The notes: generated by a model not told the origin, from the letters alone. DNA of 32,956 nt from Desulfuromonadales bacterium GWC2_61_20 (GCA_001799485.1 MGTO01000059.1:1-32956); one strand, 5' to 3'; shown: positions 16,129-26,313, counted from the first letter of the stretch. Program-made: numbers and translations.

Positions 16129-16145
16129 TGGCGAAGGGAAGTCAA
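16117..16145 (-). promoter_or_regulatory. vapBC promoter
   Basis: On the minus strand TTGACT (16145-16140) and TACATT (16122-16117) are 17 bp apart. The -10 box lies inside the operator palindrome. The start would be near 16110. Transcription can continue into rdgB. Confidence 0.65.
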
Positions 16146-16177
16146 GGACTCCCCCGCCGAAAGAATTTACTCTATCC

Positions 16178-16909
<732 letters not shown>

Positions 16910-16915
16910 GTTTCC

Positions 16916-17974
16916 TTAATTCTGTTCGGAGTTGAAAGATTTGATCCCTTTAAGGAGCGCCTGGGCAATGCGCTCCTGGGCCTCATCCTGCTTCAGCCGC
17001 AAAAGGTCGCTGTCGCCGGAGAGGAAACCGAGTTCGATCAGCACCGTCGGCAGATTGCCGCGCCCCAGGGGCAACAAGGGCGCCCGCACGATGCCGAGGA
17101 CCGGTATGGCCTCATCGCGCAGGGCGGCTTCGAGGCGGCGGGCCAAGGCCATGCTCGGGCCTTCTCCGACCACGACGCCGCTCGAGGCTTCGTCGAGAGG
17201 GCGGACAAAGAGGGTAACCCCGCGGGCGGCGGGGGCATAGGAATTCTGGGCATGCAACTGGATGAGGAGTCCGACGTCGGGCCGGGTGGCGACATCGAAA
17301 CGCTGCTGGGCGGAAAGGGTGTAGTCGCCATCGCGCGACAGGTAGACGGGGATGCCGAGCTGCATCTTGAGGAGCTTCTCCAGCCGGCGCGCCTGACCGA
17401 GGACCAGTTCCTTCTCCTTGCTGCCGTCCTTGCCGATGACCCCGGGGTCTTCCCCCCCATGGCCGGGGTCGATGGCGACGCCACGCAGGGGCGCGGCGCC
17501 GGGCGCCGCTTTCTTCTGCAGCAAAAAGGCAAAGAGCTGGTCGAGAGGGGCGGCCTTGGCGGCCGTCTGCCCCTGCCCCGGGTTGAGATTGCGATAGTCG
17601 ACCGGCTGCTGCGCCAGTCGCCCGAGATGGAGAATGGCGACTTCCTCGGCGACGCGCAGGCGACCGTCGATGAAACGGGGCTTGTGCTCGAGGGGGATGG
17701 CCCGATCCCCGAGGCGCAGATAGTGGCTCCCCGGGGAGAGGATGGCACTCCCCGCCGGCGTCGCAATGCGATAGACATGGTCGACGGCATCCCAGCGCCC
17801 CTTCAGACCCAAGGGGGCCAACAGGTCGTCGATGGCAAGATAGCTGATGCCGTCGCGCAGGTAGACCTCACCGATCTGGGTCGGCGCACGTCCGGCAATG
17901 GCAATCTCGACCGTGGCAGTCGCCGCCGCCGGCAGAACCAGTAACAACATCGAGAACAGAATCAGTCTTTTCAA
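16916..17974 (-). CDS. N-acetylmuramoyl-L-alanine amidase (Amidase_3)
   Basis: This exported enzyme has 352 residues. It starts with TTG at 17974, supported by GAGG 8 nt upstream, and has a signal peptide of about 20 residues. Residues about 35-110 resemble the copper-amine-oxidase-N-like domain often found ahead of cell-wall hydrolases. The catalytic domain follows (about 165-350): DPGHGGEDPG with Zn ligand His172, Glu187, His241 in IQLHAQNS, and catalytic Glu314 in LIELGFLSG. It cleaves the bond between N-acetylmuramic acid and L-alanine in peptidoglycan, aiding daughter-cell separation or wall turnover. The amidase-rph pairing suggests co-transcription from the promoter at 18009-18037. Confidence 0.93.
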   Translation of the reverse strand: MKRLILFSMLLLVLPAAATATVEIAIAGRAPTQIGEVYLRDGISYLAIDDLLAPLGLKGRWDAVDHVYRIATPAGSAILSPGSHYLRLGDRAIPLEHKPRFIDGRLRVAEEVAILHLGRLAQQPVDYRNLNPGQGQTAAKAAPLDQLFAFLLQKKAAPGAAPLRGVAIDPGHGGEDPGVIGKDGSKEKELVLGQARRLEKLLKMQLGIPVYLSRDGDYTLSAQQRFDVATRPDVGLLIQLHAQNSYAPAARGVTLFVRPLDEASSGVVVGEGPSMALARRLEAALRDEAIPVLGIVRAPLLPLGRGNLPTVLIELGFLSGDSDLLRLKQDEAQERIAQALLKGIKSFNSEQN

Positions 17975-18008
17975 AGTCAGATCCTCAGCAGTCGAAAAAG
18001 GGTTTCAC

Positions 18009-18037
18009 CTTATACTCTTCCCCGCCAACGCTGTCAA
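18009..18037 (-). promoter_or_regulatory. Sigma70 promoter for amidase-rph
   Basis: On the minus strand a perfect TTGACA (18037-18032) and TATAAG (18014-18009) are separated by 17 bp. The -35 box overlaps the last codons of the DHH gene. The start would be near 18002, about 28 nt before the TTG start. Confidence 0.7.
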
Positions 18038-19077
18038 CGCGGCGACAGAAGCCGCTGACCGCGGCGGTTGCTGACCTCGAGGGCGGCAAAGAGGCGCCGC
18101 TTCAACGTGGTGACGAGGCGGCGCCGGTTCGCGGCGTCAGCAGACGCCAGGGGAATCTGACCGCCGGCGATGCGGCCATGGCCGCCGGCGTGACCGAGTT
18201 CGCCGACGATGTCGCGGAGAATGGTGCCGGCGGAGAGGTCCTCCCGGTCCGTGCGCATGGAGAGGACCTGGCCGCCATTACACTCGGCCAGGCCGAAGAC
18301 CGTCTCCACCCCTTCGGCGCGCAGGAGGAAATCGGCCATTTCGGCGACGATGTCGGGATTGGCGACGTTATGCAGATCGAAAACCAGAACCTTGTCGTAA
18401 ATCCGCGCTCCGGCCATGGCCCGGTGAAAGCTGACGAAGTAATCCTGTGGCACCTTGGGATGGACGATGCGGGCCAGGATATGGTTGTTGCACAGGGGAA
18501 TCAGTTCCTGATAGGCATCACGGTCGGCCTTGACCCATTCCCGCCCGAGATCCTGGGTCTCGGTCTTGATGGCGTAAAAGAGCATGGTGGCGAGACGGGT
18601 GCTGATGTAGACCCCTTTGACCACCAGATATTCATAGAGAATGGTGGCGCAGGCGCCGAACTCCTCGCGCACATCGACCCAGTGACAGCGCGCCGTCCCT
18701 TCCCGCAGGGGGTGGTGATCGATGACGACATGGACGGGACGCTCCGGTGGCCAGGCGTTGTTCCCCACCCCGGGTTGGGTATCGACCATGCAGACCACAT
18801 CGAAGAGGTCGAGATCGAGCAGGTGAATCGGCACCGCCTCGATACCCAGTTCCTCGACCATGACCCGATTCTCGCGCCGGCCGATGACCCCGCCGTAGGT
18901 GATCACCGCTTCCTGGCCGGTGCGGACGAGGATCAGGGCCTGCAGGGCGCAGGCCGACGCCAGGGCGTCGGGATCGGGGGCGTCATGGGCGACGATGAGG
19001 ATGCGCCCCTTGCCGCGCAGCCATTCGACCAGATCATTGACAAACTGGCGGAAGAGCCGGGGATCGTTACTCAGCAT
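18034..19077 (-). CDS. DHH-family phosphoesterase
   Basis: The protein has 347 residues. The DHH domain shows VAHDAPDPDALASA near the N-terminus, CMVDTQPG, and the signature VIDHHPL. The C-terminal DHHA1 domain has GHAGGHGRIAGGQIPL. These enzymes use manganese to hydrolyse phosphodiesters or phosphates, for example nanoRNA, pAp or cyclic dinucleotides; which one applies here cannot be read from sequence. The ATG at 19077 is preferred because GGGAG lies 8 nt upstream; an ATG at 19092 lacks a Shine-Dalgarno. It follows copA by 45 bp on the same strand, so it probably belongs to the TPR-copA operon. Confidence 0.9.
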   Translation of the reverse strand: MLSNDPRLFRQFVNDLVEWLRGKGRILIVAHDAPDPDALASACALQALILVRTGQEAVITYGGVIGRRENRVMVEELGIEAVPIHLLDLDLFDVVCMVDTQPGVGNNAWPPERPVHVVIDHHPLREGTARCHWVDVREEFGACATILYEYLVVKGVYISTRLATMLFYAIKTETQDLGREWVKADRDAYQELIPLCNNHILARIVHPKVPQDYFVSFHRAMAGARIYDKVLVFDLHNVANPDIVAEMADFLLRAEGVETVFGLAECNGGQVLSMRTDREDLSAGTILRDIVGELGHAGGHGRIAGGQIPLASADAANRRRLVTTLKRRLFAALEVSNRRGQRLLSPR

Positions 19078-19122
19078 GCAACCTGCTCCCATTCGTACCG
19101 AAATTCACGGTCAGGGACAAAG

Positions 19123-21564
19123 TCAATTTCGCAGCTCTTTTTGATAACGCCGGAGGAGCAGACTGCTTGTCACCACCGAAACGCTGGAGAGGGCCATGGC
19201 CAGCCCGGCGAATTCGGGCTTGAGGACGAGGCCGAATAGCGGATAGAGCAGCCCGGCGGCGATGGGGATGCCGATGACATTGTAGGCAAAGGCCAAAAAG
19301 AGATTGAGACGGATTCGTCCCAAGGTCTTACGGCCGAGGCGGATGGCACGCTCGACATCGCGCAGCTGGCCGCGCACCAGGACGATGTCGCCACTCTCCC
19401 GGGCAACATCGGTGCCGCCGCCGAGGGCGATGCCGACATCGGCGGCGGCGAGGGCCGGGGCATCGTTGATGCCATCGCCGACCATGCCGACACGATCCCC
19501 CTGGGCCTGATAACGCTGGACCAGGGCCAGCTTGTCGGCGGGGAGGAGGTCGGCTTCGACCGCGTCGATGCCGAGCTGGCGCGCCACGGCAAGGGCGGCG
19601 CTGCGCCGGTCGCCGCTGAGCATGACCGTGCGCAGACCGAGACGCTGCAAGCGCGCCACGGTCTCGGCAGCGTCGGGGCGAACGGTATCGGCGAGGGCGA
19701 CGAGGCCGAGAAGAAGACCGTCGACGGCGACTAGAACGACCGCCTTGCCGGCCGCGGCCAGGGCTGCGGCCTCTGCCTCCAGTGGCGTCAGCGCCACCCC
19801 CTCCCCTGCGAGCAAACGTCGATTGCCGAGGAGAACGCTACGCTCCGCCAGTCGGCAGGTGAGGCCGTAGCCACCGCGTTCGACCACGGCCGCCACCGAC
19901 TCCGGCGCGATCCCGCCGTCCCGGGCATGCCGCGCCAAAGCCACGGAAAGGGGATGGCGACTCGCCGCCGCCGCCGCGGCCGCTACCGCCAGCAACTCCG
20001 CCGACGTCTTGCCGGGAGCCGGGACGAAGTCGGTGACGGCGAACTCCCCGGTGGTCAGAGTGCCGGTCTTGTCGAAGAGGATGAGGTTGAGGCCGGCCAC
20101 CGTCTCGACGACGGCGGCGCCCTTGAAGAGGATGCCGGCGCGCAGGCCGAGGGCGCTGCCGACCATGATGGCGGTCGGGGTCGCCAGACCGAGGGCGCAG
20201 GGACAGGCGATGACGAGAACGGCGATCGCCAGCTTGAAGGCAAAGAGGAACGTCGCCCCGGCGAGAAGCCAGCCAGCGAAGGTCAGGGTGGCAATGCCGA
20301 TGACGGCGGGAACGAAGATGGCGGAGACGGCATCGGCCAAGCGCTGGACCGGCGCCTTGTCGGCCTGCGCCGCCGCCACCAGGCGGACGATGCGGGCCAG
20401 AACCGTGGCTTCGCCGACACCGGTGGCCCTAACCGTCAGTTGTCCGCTGCGGTTGATGGTGGCAGCGATCACCCCGTCTCCGATTCCCTTGTCGACGGGG
20501 AGAGCTTCGCCGGTGACCAGGGCTTCGTCGATCGCCCCGGCCCCGGCCTCGATATCCCCATCGACGGGAATCTTCTCCCCCGGCCGCACGACGACGCGGT
20601 CGCCGACTTGCACCTCGGCCAGGGCCACCTCGCGCTCGACCCCGTCCACCAGAAGCCGGGCCGTTTCGGGGCGCAGCTGTAACAGCTCACGCAGGGCCTG
20701 GCTGGCCCGCCCCCGGGCCCGGGCCTCCAGCCACTTACCGCAACGGATGAAGGTGACGAGCATGGCACTGGTCTCGAAAAAAACCTCGCCATGTCCGCCG
20801 GAGCCGGAAAAGAGGGCGAGGAGGGAGTAGCCATAGGCGGCGCTGATGCCGAGGGCCACCAAGACATCCATGTTGGCGGCACGGTTACGCAACGCCGTCC
20901 AGGCGCCGCGATAGAAGGTCAGGCCGGCGGTGAACTGGACGAGGGTGGCCAGGAGTGCTTCGATGACATGGCCGCCGGGGAGCGACTGGCCCCACATGAG
21001 GAACATCAGGGGGAGGGAGAAGTTGAGGGCGAAGAGGAACCAGAGGAATTCGCGCCGCGCCTCGTCGTCGCGTCCCCGGGCCTCCTGCTGCACGCTGCCG
21101 GGAAGGCGGGCGCGGTAGCCGAGGGCGACCACCCTGGCCATCAGGGCGTCAGGATCGAGACGGCCGGGGTCGTAGTCGACACGGAGTTGTTCGGTGGCGA
21201 AGTTGACGCTGGCGCCATGAACTCCGGCCATTTTCGCCATGCCCTGTTCGATGGTCGCGGCGCAGTTGACGCAATGCATGCCGGCGAGGGTCAGGGTCAA
21301 CTCGCGATGGTCGGATCGGTCGGACCGTTCGGATGGGTTTGGTGCGGTTGATGGGGCAGGGGCAGGTGTGAACCCGGCCGCACTTACAGCGGTGCGGAGG
21401 TCGTCCTCGGCAAGTCGGGCCGGGTCATAATCGACCGTGGCACACTTCTCCGCCAGGTTGACCGCCACCGCCGCAACCCCCGGCAGGGATTCCAGCGCCG
21501 CCGTGACCTTGGCCACGCACTTGCCGCAGCTCATGCCGTCGACGGGGAGACGGCAACGGGTCAC
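19123..21564 (-). CDS. copA: Copper-translocating P1B-type ATPase
   Basis: This inner-membrane pump has 813 residues. Two N-terminal HMA metal-binding domains carry GMSCGKC (Cys13, Cys16) and GMHCVNC (Cys98, Cys101). The membrane metal-site motif is CPC (454-456). The catalytic aspartate is Asp498 in DKTGT, the actuator motif reads TGEA rather than the usual TGES, and the hinge is GDGINDAP. The CPC motif with GMxCxxC domains points to Cu(I) export. The start is a GTG whose GTGA overlaps the stop of the TPR gene, suggesting translational coupling. The linker between the HMA domains (SERSDRSDH, about 78-86) is encoded by a short repetitive sequence. No CopY or CueR gene is nearby. Confidence 0.95.
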   Translation of the reverse strand: MTRCRLPVDGMSCGKCVAKVTAALESLPGVAAVAVNLAEKCATVDYDPARLAEDDLRTAVSAAGFTPAPAPSTAPNPSERSDRSDHRELTLTLAGMHCVNCAATIEQGMAKMAGVHGASVNFATEQLRVDYDPGRLDPDALMARVVALGYRARLPGSVQQEARGRDDEARREFLWFLFALNFSLPLMFLMWGQSLPGGHVIEALLATLVQFTAGLTFYRGAWTALRNRAANMDVLVALGISAAYGYSLLALFSGSGGHGEVFFETSAMLVTFIRCGKWLEARARGRASQALRELLQLRPETARLLVDGVEREVALAEVQVGDRVVVRPGEKIPVDGDIEAGAGAIDEALVTGEALPVDKGIGDGVIAATINRSGQLTVRATGVGEATVLARIVRLVAAAQADKAPVQRLADAVSAIFVPAVIGIATLTFAGWLLAGATFLFAFKLAIAVLVIACPCALGLATPTAIMVGSALGLRAGILFKGAAVVETVAGLNLILFDKTGTLTTGEFAVTDFVPAPGKTSAELLAVAAAAAAASRHPLSVALARHARDGGIAPESVAAVVERGGYGLTCRLAERSVLLGNRRLLAGEGVALTPLEAEAAALAAAGKAVVLVAVDGLLLGLVALADTVRPDAAETVARLQRLGLRTVMLSGDRRSAALAVARQLGIDAVEADLLPADKLALVQRYQAQGDRVGMVGDGINDAPALAAADVGIALGGGTDVARESGDIVLVRGQLRDVERAIRLGRKTLGRIRLNLFLAFAYNVIGIPIAAGLLYPLFGLVLKPEFAGLAMALSSVSVVTSSLLLRRYQKELRN
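21309..21334. repeat. Short CGGATCGGTCGGA-type repeat inside copA
   Basis: Three imperfect TCGGAYCGKTC-like words run in tandem. They encode the polar linker between the two HMA domains. The repeat keeps the reading frame and falls where an insertion would be tolerated. Confidence 0.65.
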
Positions 21565-22835
21565 GTCGGTTTTTTCCCGCTCGCCCGCCGCTTCCTCGCG
21601 CCGACCAGCTGCAGAAAGGCCGGCGCCTGGCGAATGGCGTCAAAGTCGGGGTCGGTCCGGGCATCGTCGAGAAAACGGGCGTCGAGGTCCGAGGCCCGCG
21701 ACAACGCCTGGACCGCTTCCTGTTCCCGGTGCTGGCGGGCAAAGACGCAGGCCCGGTTGTAATGCGCCAAGGGATAGCCGCCGGTACGGGCGAGAATGGC
21801 GTCAAAACAGAGCATCGCCTCGTCGAGACGACCGAGATCGATGAGAACATTGCCCCGGTTGTTGAGGGTGTAGATCGACTCGGGGTCACAGAGCAGACTT
21901 TGATCGAGGGCGGCCAGGGCGCCGGGGAGATCGCCGAGACGCTCCAGGGCCACACCGCGGTAGAAAAAGGCCTCGGCATTCTCCGCATCGAGGGCGAGAG
22001 CGGCATCGATGGCAGCCAGAGCTTCTCCGTAACGTTCCAATTCGACGAGAAGGCTCGCCTTCTCGATGTACGCCTCGAAGAAGCGGGGATCGCTGGCGAG
22101 GGCGGCGTCGAAGTTGGACAGGGCGGCATCGACCTGCCCGAGACGAGCCAGGGAGAGGCCGCGGTTGTAGGGGTAGGTCGGCACCTTGTTGTCGCGGGCA
22201 ATGGCGCGGCTGTAGCTCTCCACCGCTTCGTTGTCGCGGCCAAGTCCGGAAAGGGCATAGCCGCGGCCGTTGAGGGCGGCGGCGTCCTGCGGGTTGGACG
22301 CCAGGACTTCGTCGAAGCTCTTCAGCGCCTCGGCGAAACGACCGAGGCGGTTGAGGGCATAACCCATGTTGTAATGGGCATCGGGGGTGTCGGGGAGGCG
22401 GCGCAGAGCCTGGTCGTACATCGCCAGCGATTCCTCGGTGCGACCGAGCTCATCGAGGGTATTGCCGAGATTGATGTAGGCCTCGGGAAAGTCGGGCTGC
22501 AGTTCAAGGGAACGGCGGAAACGCGCCTCGGCCTCTTCGAGCCCCCCCATGCGCTGGAGGAGGACACCGAAGTTGTGGTGCAACGCACCGTTCTTCGGGT
22601 CGAGGAGGAGAGCCCGGCGATAGAGGACCAGGGCCTTGGCCTCGTCGCCCAGATTGGAGGCGGCGACAGCACAGATGTTGAGCGCCTCGACATCGAGAGG
22701 ATAGTGCTCGAGATAGTCTTCAACCAGATCAAGGGCAGTGCTGCTATCGCCTCGATCGAGGGCCAGCTGGGCGAGCTCGAGGGTACTCTGATCGTCGTCG
22801 CCGTCATCTTCGTAATCGTCAAAATCGTCGTTCAT
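21561..22835 (-). CDS. Tetratricopeptide repeat protein
   Basis: The protein has 424 residues. A very acidic N-terminus (DDFDDYEDDGDDDQ) is followed by about eleven TPR units of 34 residues, for example EAYINLGNTLDELGRTEES and NAEAFFYRGVALERLGDL. The C-terminus is basic (RKRRASGKK). There is no signal peptide, so it is probably a cytoplasmic scaffold for protein contacts. The ATG at 22835 has GGAG 5 nt upstream; a GTG at 22841 does not. It overlaps copA, making a TPR-copA-DHH operon likely. The partner is unknown. Confidence 0.88.
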   Translation of the reverse strand: MNDDFDDYEDDGDDDQSTLELAQLALDRGDSSTALDLVEDYLEHYPLDVEALNICAVAASNLGDEAKALVLYRRALLLDPKNGALHHNFGVLLQRMGGLEEAEARFRRSLELQPDFPEAYINLGNTLDELGRTEESLAMYDQALRRLPDTPDAHYNMGYALNRLGRFAEALKSFDEVLASNPQDAAALNGRGYALSGLGRDNEAVESYSRAIARDNKVPTYPYNRGLSLARLGQVDAALSNFDAALASDPRFFEAYIEKASLLVELERYGEALAAIDAALALDAENAEAFFYRGVALERLGDLPGALAALDQSLLCDPESIYTLNNRGNVLIDLGRLDEAMLCFDAILARTGGYPLAHYNRACVFARQHREQEAVQALSRASDLDARFLDDARTDPDFDAIRQAPAFLQLVGARKRRASGKKPT

Positions 22836-23053
22836 TCTCACTCCGGGCGCCGCGCCGTCGCCTTTGCGTTGGGGGAGCCACCTGCGTAATCATTTCCGGG
22901 GTTGCACTATAGCAGAACCAGCGACGAAATGCACCCGTCTCGCACCGAGAGCCGCGTTGCTGCCATTGCCGGATGAAAACCCCTGTAATCGCTGCGAATG
23001 CCTGTCGGCGCGCCGCCGGAAATTTGCCCCACGGCAACGATCTCGGGCTCGTC

Positions 23054-23155
23054 CCGCGCTTTGCCGAACAGGGGGTACGCGGTCACGCCGAAGCGGTGCA
23101 GCTCCTTTTCGACCCGGCGCGCATCGGCTACGCCCAATTCCTGGAGAAGCCCTAG
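23054..23155 (+). pseudogene. Remnant resembling peptide methionine sulfoxide reductase MsrA
   Basis: In one frame the region reads PRFAEQ-GVRGHAEAVQLLFDPARI and then GYAQFLEKP before a TAG. This resembles the MsrA core (GHAEAVxVxFDPxxIxYxxLLE). The catalytic GCFWC motif and the rest of the enzyme are missing, and the preceding sequence does not match MsrA. It can be read from an ATG at 22973 as a 60-residue ORF, but no Shine-Dalgarno was seen. It is most likely a decayed fragment. Confidence 0.4.
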
Positions 23156-23208
23156 GGGCAGGCTTTCCGGAAAATTAATGTCTCCCCCCCCTTTTCAGAG
23201 CTTTTCCC

Positions 23209-23237
23209 TTGACGTCTCGTGGTTGGCGAGGAACAAT
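23209..23237 (+). promoter_or_regulatory. Candidate promoter for the MCP gene
   Basis: TTGACG (23209-23214) and AACAAT (23232-23237) are 17 bp apart, five and four of six matches to sigma70. No sigma28 motif was recognised. Confidence 0.4.
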
Positions 23238-23292
23238 TCATCCGCTGCGTTTTTTTGATTCATGAATTTTAATACCACGGGAGATGTCCTGC

Positions 23293-25455
23293 ATGGTGCA
23301 AATGAGTATCGTCACCCGGGCGGCGGGGCTGATCACCCTCCTCCTCCTTCTCTCCATCGCCATTCTCGGTTCCATGGTCTATGTCACCCGCGACCAGATC
23401 AATACCGAGATCCGCGAGAAGATCCGCCAGGAAACCATCCGCTCGGCCGAGGAACAGGAAGTGGCGGATCTCAAGTTGCTGCGACAGGAGATCGACGTTC
23501 TCGGCGGCATCATCGCCCAGGCGGCGAGTCAGTACCTCTACGACCTCAACCAGGAGGGGATGGAGCCCCTGCTGCAATCGTTTCTCAAGCGTCCCGACCT
23601 GCTGGCCATCACCATCAACGAATCGGGAAACAACCCCTTCGCCGCCATCTGGCGCGCCGAGGAGGAGACCCGCTTCGGCAGCTCTCTTCCCAAGGATGTC
23701 GCCTTCCTGGATGTACAGCAGCAGACCCTGGAAATCCGGCACAAGGGGGAACTCCTCGGCACGGCCATCATCCATTACACCGACAGCCAGCTTCGCGCCC
23801 GCGGCGCCGCCAACCGCGAGCGGCGCCTGCAAGAAGTCGGCAACTACGAAGCCGCCATCGGCGCCATCATCCTGACCTCGACCCTGCGTCAGGGCGGGGT
23901 CTTTGCCCTGGCCATGGCGGCCCTCGTCGCCGCCGTCGTCTACCTGCTGGTGCGTCGGGTCAAGCGCCCCCTCTCCCAGGTCGTCGCCAATCTCAAGGAT
24001 ATCGCCGAAGGCGAAGGCGACCTGACCCGCACGCTTGAGGTCAGCAACCACGACGAAGTCGGCGAAGTCGCCGAAACCTTCAACCGCTTCGTCGCCCGCT
24101 TGCGCGACATGGTCCAGCGGACCCGCACCGCCGCCACCGATCTCGTCGCCGCCACCGAACGCATCCGCTCCTCCTCCCGCGCCGTCAGCGACGGGGCGCG
24201 GCAGCAGCGAGGCTGCCTGGAAGATTCCTTTATCGCCCTGCAGGGGATCAATGGCTCGGTCTCGGGGATCGCCGAGAGCACCGGCTCCCTGGTCGAGGCG
24301 GCGGAGGAGAGCTCGTCGGCCACTTTGGAGCTCGGTTCGACCATCGAAGAGATCGCCAGCCAGATGGAACGGCTCTTTACCACCATCGACGAGGTCGCCA
24401 GCTCCATCGGCGAAATGTCGGCGGCGAGCCGGGAGATCCTCGAAAACGTCGAGGTCCTCTCCAGCAGCACCGAGGTCACCGCCAGCTCCATCACCGAACT
24501 CGACGCCTCCATCAAGGAAATCGAGGAGAACGCCGAAAAGACCAACCGCTTTTCCGAAGAGGCGGCGCAAGACGCCCAGGTCGGCAAGGAAGTGGTGGAT
24601 GAAACGATCCGCGGCATCGGCGCCGTCCGCGAGATGGTCGATCGCGCCGGGACGGCGATTCAGGAACTCGGCCGGCAGTCGACCGCCATCGGCAAGATCC
24701 TCACCGTCATCGACGAGGTCGCCGACCAGACCAGCCTCCTTGCCCTCAATGCCGCCATCATCGCCGCCCAGGCCGGCGAACACGGCCGCGGCTTTGCCGT
24801 CGTCGCCGGCGAAATTCGCCAGCTCGCCGAACGCACCGCCGTCTCGACCCGGGAGATTGCCGCCATCATCGGTCACCTGCAATCGGGGACCGAGGAAGCG
24901 GTGCGCGCCATGGCGGCAGGGAGCGACCGGGTTCATCAGGAAGCCGAGCGGAGCAAGGGCGCGGGGATGGCTCTGGAGAAGATCCGCAACAGTACCTTAA
25001 AGGCGCGGGAGCAGGTCGGCGGCATCGTCCGGGCAACCCAGGAGCAGTCGCGAGGGAGCCGGCAGATCACCAACTCCATCAACCAGGTTGCCTCGATGCT
25101 CGATCATATTTCCACCGCGATCAAGCAACAGGCCGAAGGAAACCGGCAGCTGAGCTACTCGGCCGAGGCGATGAAGGAGATCGCGGCGCAGGGCAAACTC
25201 TCCACCGGCGAGCAGGCCAAGGGGAGCCGGCAGATCAACCAGAGCATGGAGCGCATCCGCTCGATGATCGAGCGCATCGACGCCGCGACGCGGGAACAGA
25301 CTGAGCGCAGCCGCCAGGTCGTCGAGGCGGTTTCGAACATCCGACGCATCGCCGAGGCAACGGCCGTCCGCACCGCCGAACTCGACCAGGTCGTCGACAT
25401 TCTCGCCACCCAGAGCGGTATTCTCGAAAGCGAGGTCGGCGCCTTCAAGGTCTGA
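23293..25455 (+). CDS. Methyl-accepting chemotaxis protein
   Basis: The protein has 720 residues. TM1 is about 11-31, a periplasmic sensor of about 170 residues follows, TM2 is about 201-220, then HAMP and a long coiled-coil signalling domain. The hairpin tip (about 478-512) includes [31 protein letters not shown] and QLAERT, where it binds CheA and CheW. The common tip sequence NAAIEAARAGE is changed to [11 protein letters not shown], and VVADEVR to VVAGEIR. No C-terminal CheR-binding pentapeptide is present. The ATG at 23293 is preferred because GGGAG lies 9 nt upstream; an ATG at 23284 abuts it. The ligand is unknown, and no chemotaxis genes are nearby. Confidence 0.92.
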   Translation: MVQMSIVTRAAGLITLLLLLSIAILGSMVYVTRDQINTEIREKIRQETIRSAEEQEVADLKLLRQEIDVLGGIIAQAASQYLYDLNQEGMEPLLQSFLKRPDLLAITINESGNNPFAAIWRAEEETRFGSSLPKDVAFLDVQQQTLEIRHKGELLGTAIIHYTDSQLRARGAANRERRLQEVGNYEAAIGAIILTSTLRQGGVFALAMAALVAAVVYLLVRRVKRPLSQVVANLKDIAEGEGDLTRTLEVSNHDEVGEVAETFNRFVARLRDMVQRTRTAATDLVAATERIRSSSRAVSDGARQQRGCLEDSFIALQGINGSVSGIAESTGSLVEAAEESSSATLELGSTIEEIASQMERLFTTIDEVASSIGEMSAASREILENVEVLSSSTEVTASSITELDASIKEIEENAEKTNRFSEEAAQDAQVGKEVVDETIRGIGAVREMVDRAGTAIQELGRQSTAIGKILTVIDEVADQTSLLALNAAIIAAQAGEHGRGFAVVAGEIRQLAERTAVSTREIAAIIGHLQSGTEEAVRAMAAGSDRVHQEAERSKGAGMALEKIRNSTLKAREQVGGIVRATQEQSRGSRQITNSINQVASMLDHISTAIKQQAEGNRQLSYSAEAMKEIAAQGKLSTGEQAKGSRQINQSMERIRSMIERIDAATREQTERSRQVVEAVSNIRRIAEATAVRTAELDQVVDILATQSGILESEVGAFKV

Positions 25456-25478
25456 CCATCATTTGGACGAATCAAAGC

Positions 25479-25515
25479 AAAAAGGCCGGGGCACTCGTTG
25501 CCCCGGCCTTTTTTT
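25479..25515. terminator. Bidirectional Rho-independent terminator
   Basis: A perfect 15-bp stem (25479-25493 with 25499-25513) has a 5-nt loop and a T-run on both strands. It serves the MCP gene on the plus strand and the binding-protein gene on the minus strand, which converge here. Confidence 0.93.
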
Positions 25516-25530
25516 GATATCTCGCCCTCT

Positions 25531-26313
25531 TTATTTCCAGTCGTGCAGACCATATCCTGCAAGAATTTTTTTCAACGTACCGTCACGCCGCAACTCCTCG
25601 ATCCCCTTGTCGAAAAGGGCGGCATACTCTTTGGCCTTGGGATCCTTGGGGGAGAAGGCGACATAGACCGGATCGGGCTCACCGCTGGCGGCGCAACTCA
25701 ATTCGCCGGCGAGGCCAAGATCCTGCACCGTCCCCTGCAGCACCGCGCTATCGTCGATGACGAGGTCGACCCGTCCCTTGGCCAGTTTGCGCAGGCTCAG
25801 CTCCAGGGCATTCTCGCCGGAGGAGATTTGAATCTTCTTGTCGTTCTTTTTGTTCGCCTCGATATAACCATCGATCTCTTCGTCGTCATAAGAGTAGTCG
25901 CGAATGACCCCGAGTACCTTGCCGTCGAAGGATTTGACCCCGCGGTAGCTCCACTTCTCCCCCTGGCGCAGGCAGAAGCCGTTGGCGCTCATGCCGAAGG
26001 CATTCTTCGGATAGACCAGATCCTCGGCGTCACTGACCACGGCGCCGACGATGGCGGTGATTTTACCGATGCGCGCCTCCTCGATGCTGCGGGCCCAGTT
26101 CATCTGTTGGTAATCGACGGTATGCCCGGCCTTGGCGAAGATCAACTTCAGCACCTCGATCATGTAACCCGGCTTGGCCGCATCCGGCGCGCAATTGTAG
26201 GGGCACCACTCATCGGCACGGACGGTGACGACCCCAGCCTGCGTCACCCCCGGAGCCAGCCACAGACCAACAACCAGCAGCAACACGATGAAACCCTGCA
26301 CTCTCCTCAGCAT
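25531..26313 (-). CDS. Periplasmic substrate-binding protein (family 3, amino-acid type)
   Basis: The protein has 260 residues. The signal peptide ends near residue 26 (GVTQA-G). The mature part begins VVTVRADEWCPYNCAPDAAKPGYMIEVL, the start of a family-3 solute-binding fold, and continues with IVGAVVSDAEDLVYPKNAF and a C-terminal LFDKGIEELRRDGTLKKIL. Such proteins bind amino acids or small polar solutes. No ABC permease or ATPase gene is adjacent, so it may be an orphan or a sensor partner. The ATG at 26313 is chosen because GGAGG is 7 nt upstream; in-frame ATGs further up lack this. Confidence 0.87.
   Translation of the reverse strand: MLRRVQGFIVLLLVVGLWLAPGVTQAGVVTVRADEWCPYNCAPDAAKPGYMIEVLKLIFAKAGHTVDYQQMNWARSIEEARIGKITAIVGAVVSDAEDLVYPKNAFGMSANGFCLRQGEKWSYRGVKSFDGKVLGVIRDYSYDDEEIDGYIEANKKNDKKIQISSGENALELSLRKLAKGRVDLVIDDSAVLQGTVQDLGLAGELSCAASGEPDPVYVAFSPKDPKAKEYAALFDKGIEELRRDGTLKKILAGYGLHDWK

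Larger units (their letters stand above)
22836..23292. other. Intergenic region between divergent TPR and MCP genes
   Basis: This 457-bp gap holds a TATAGT-like -10 box for the TPR operon (22906-22911, minus strand, no good -35), the msrA-like remnant (23054-23155) and the candidate MCP promoter (23209-23237). No complete gene was recognised. Confidence 0.6.

Noticed and set aside
23269-24936. Long open frame opposite the chemoreceptor
   Set aside because: It is antisense to a clear MCP with no family features.
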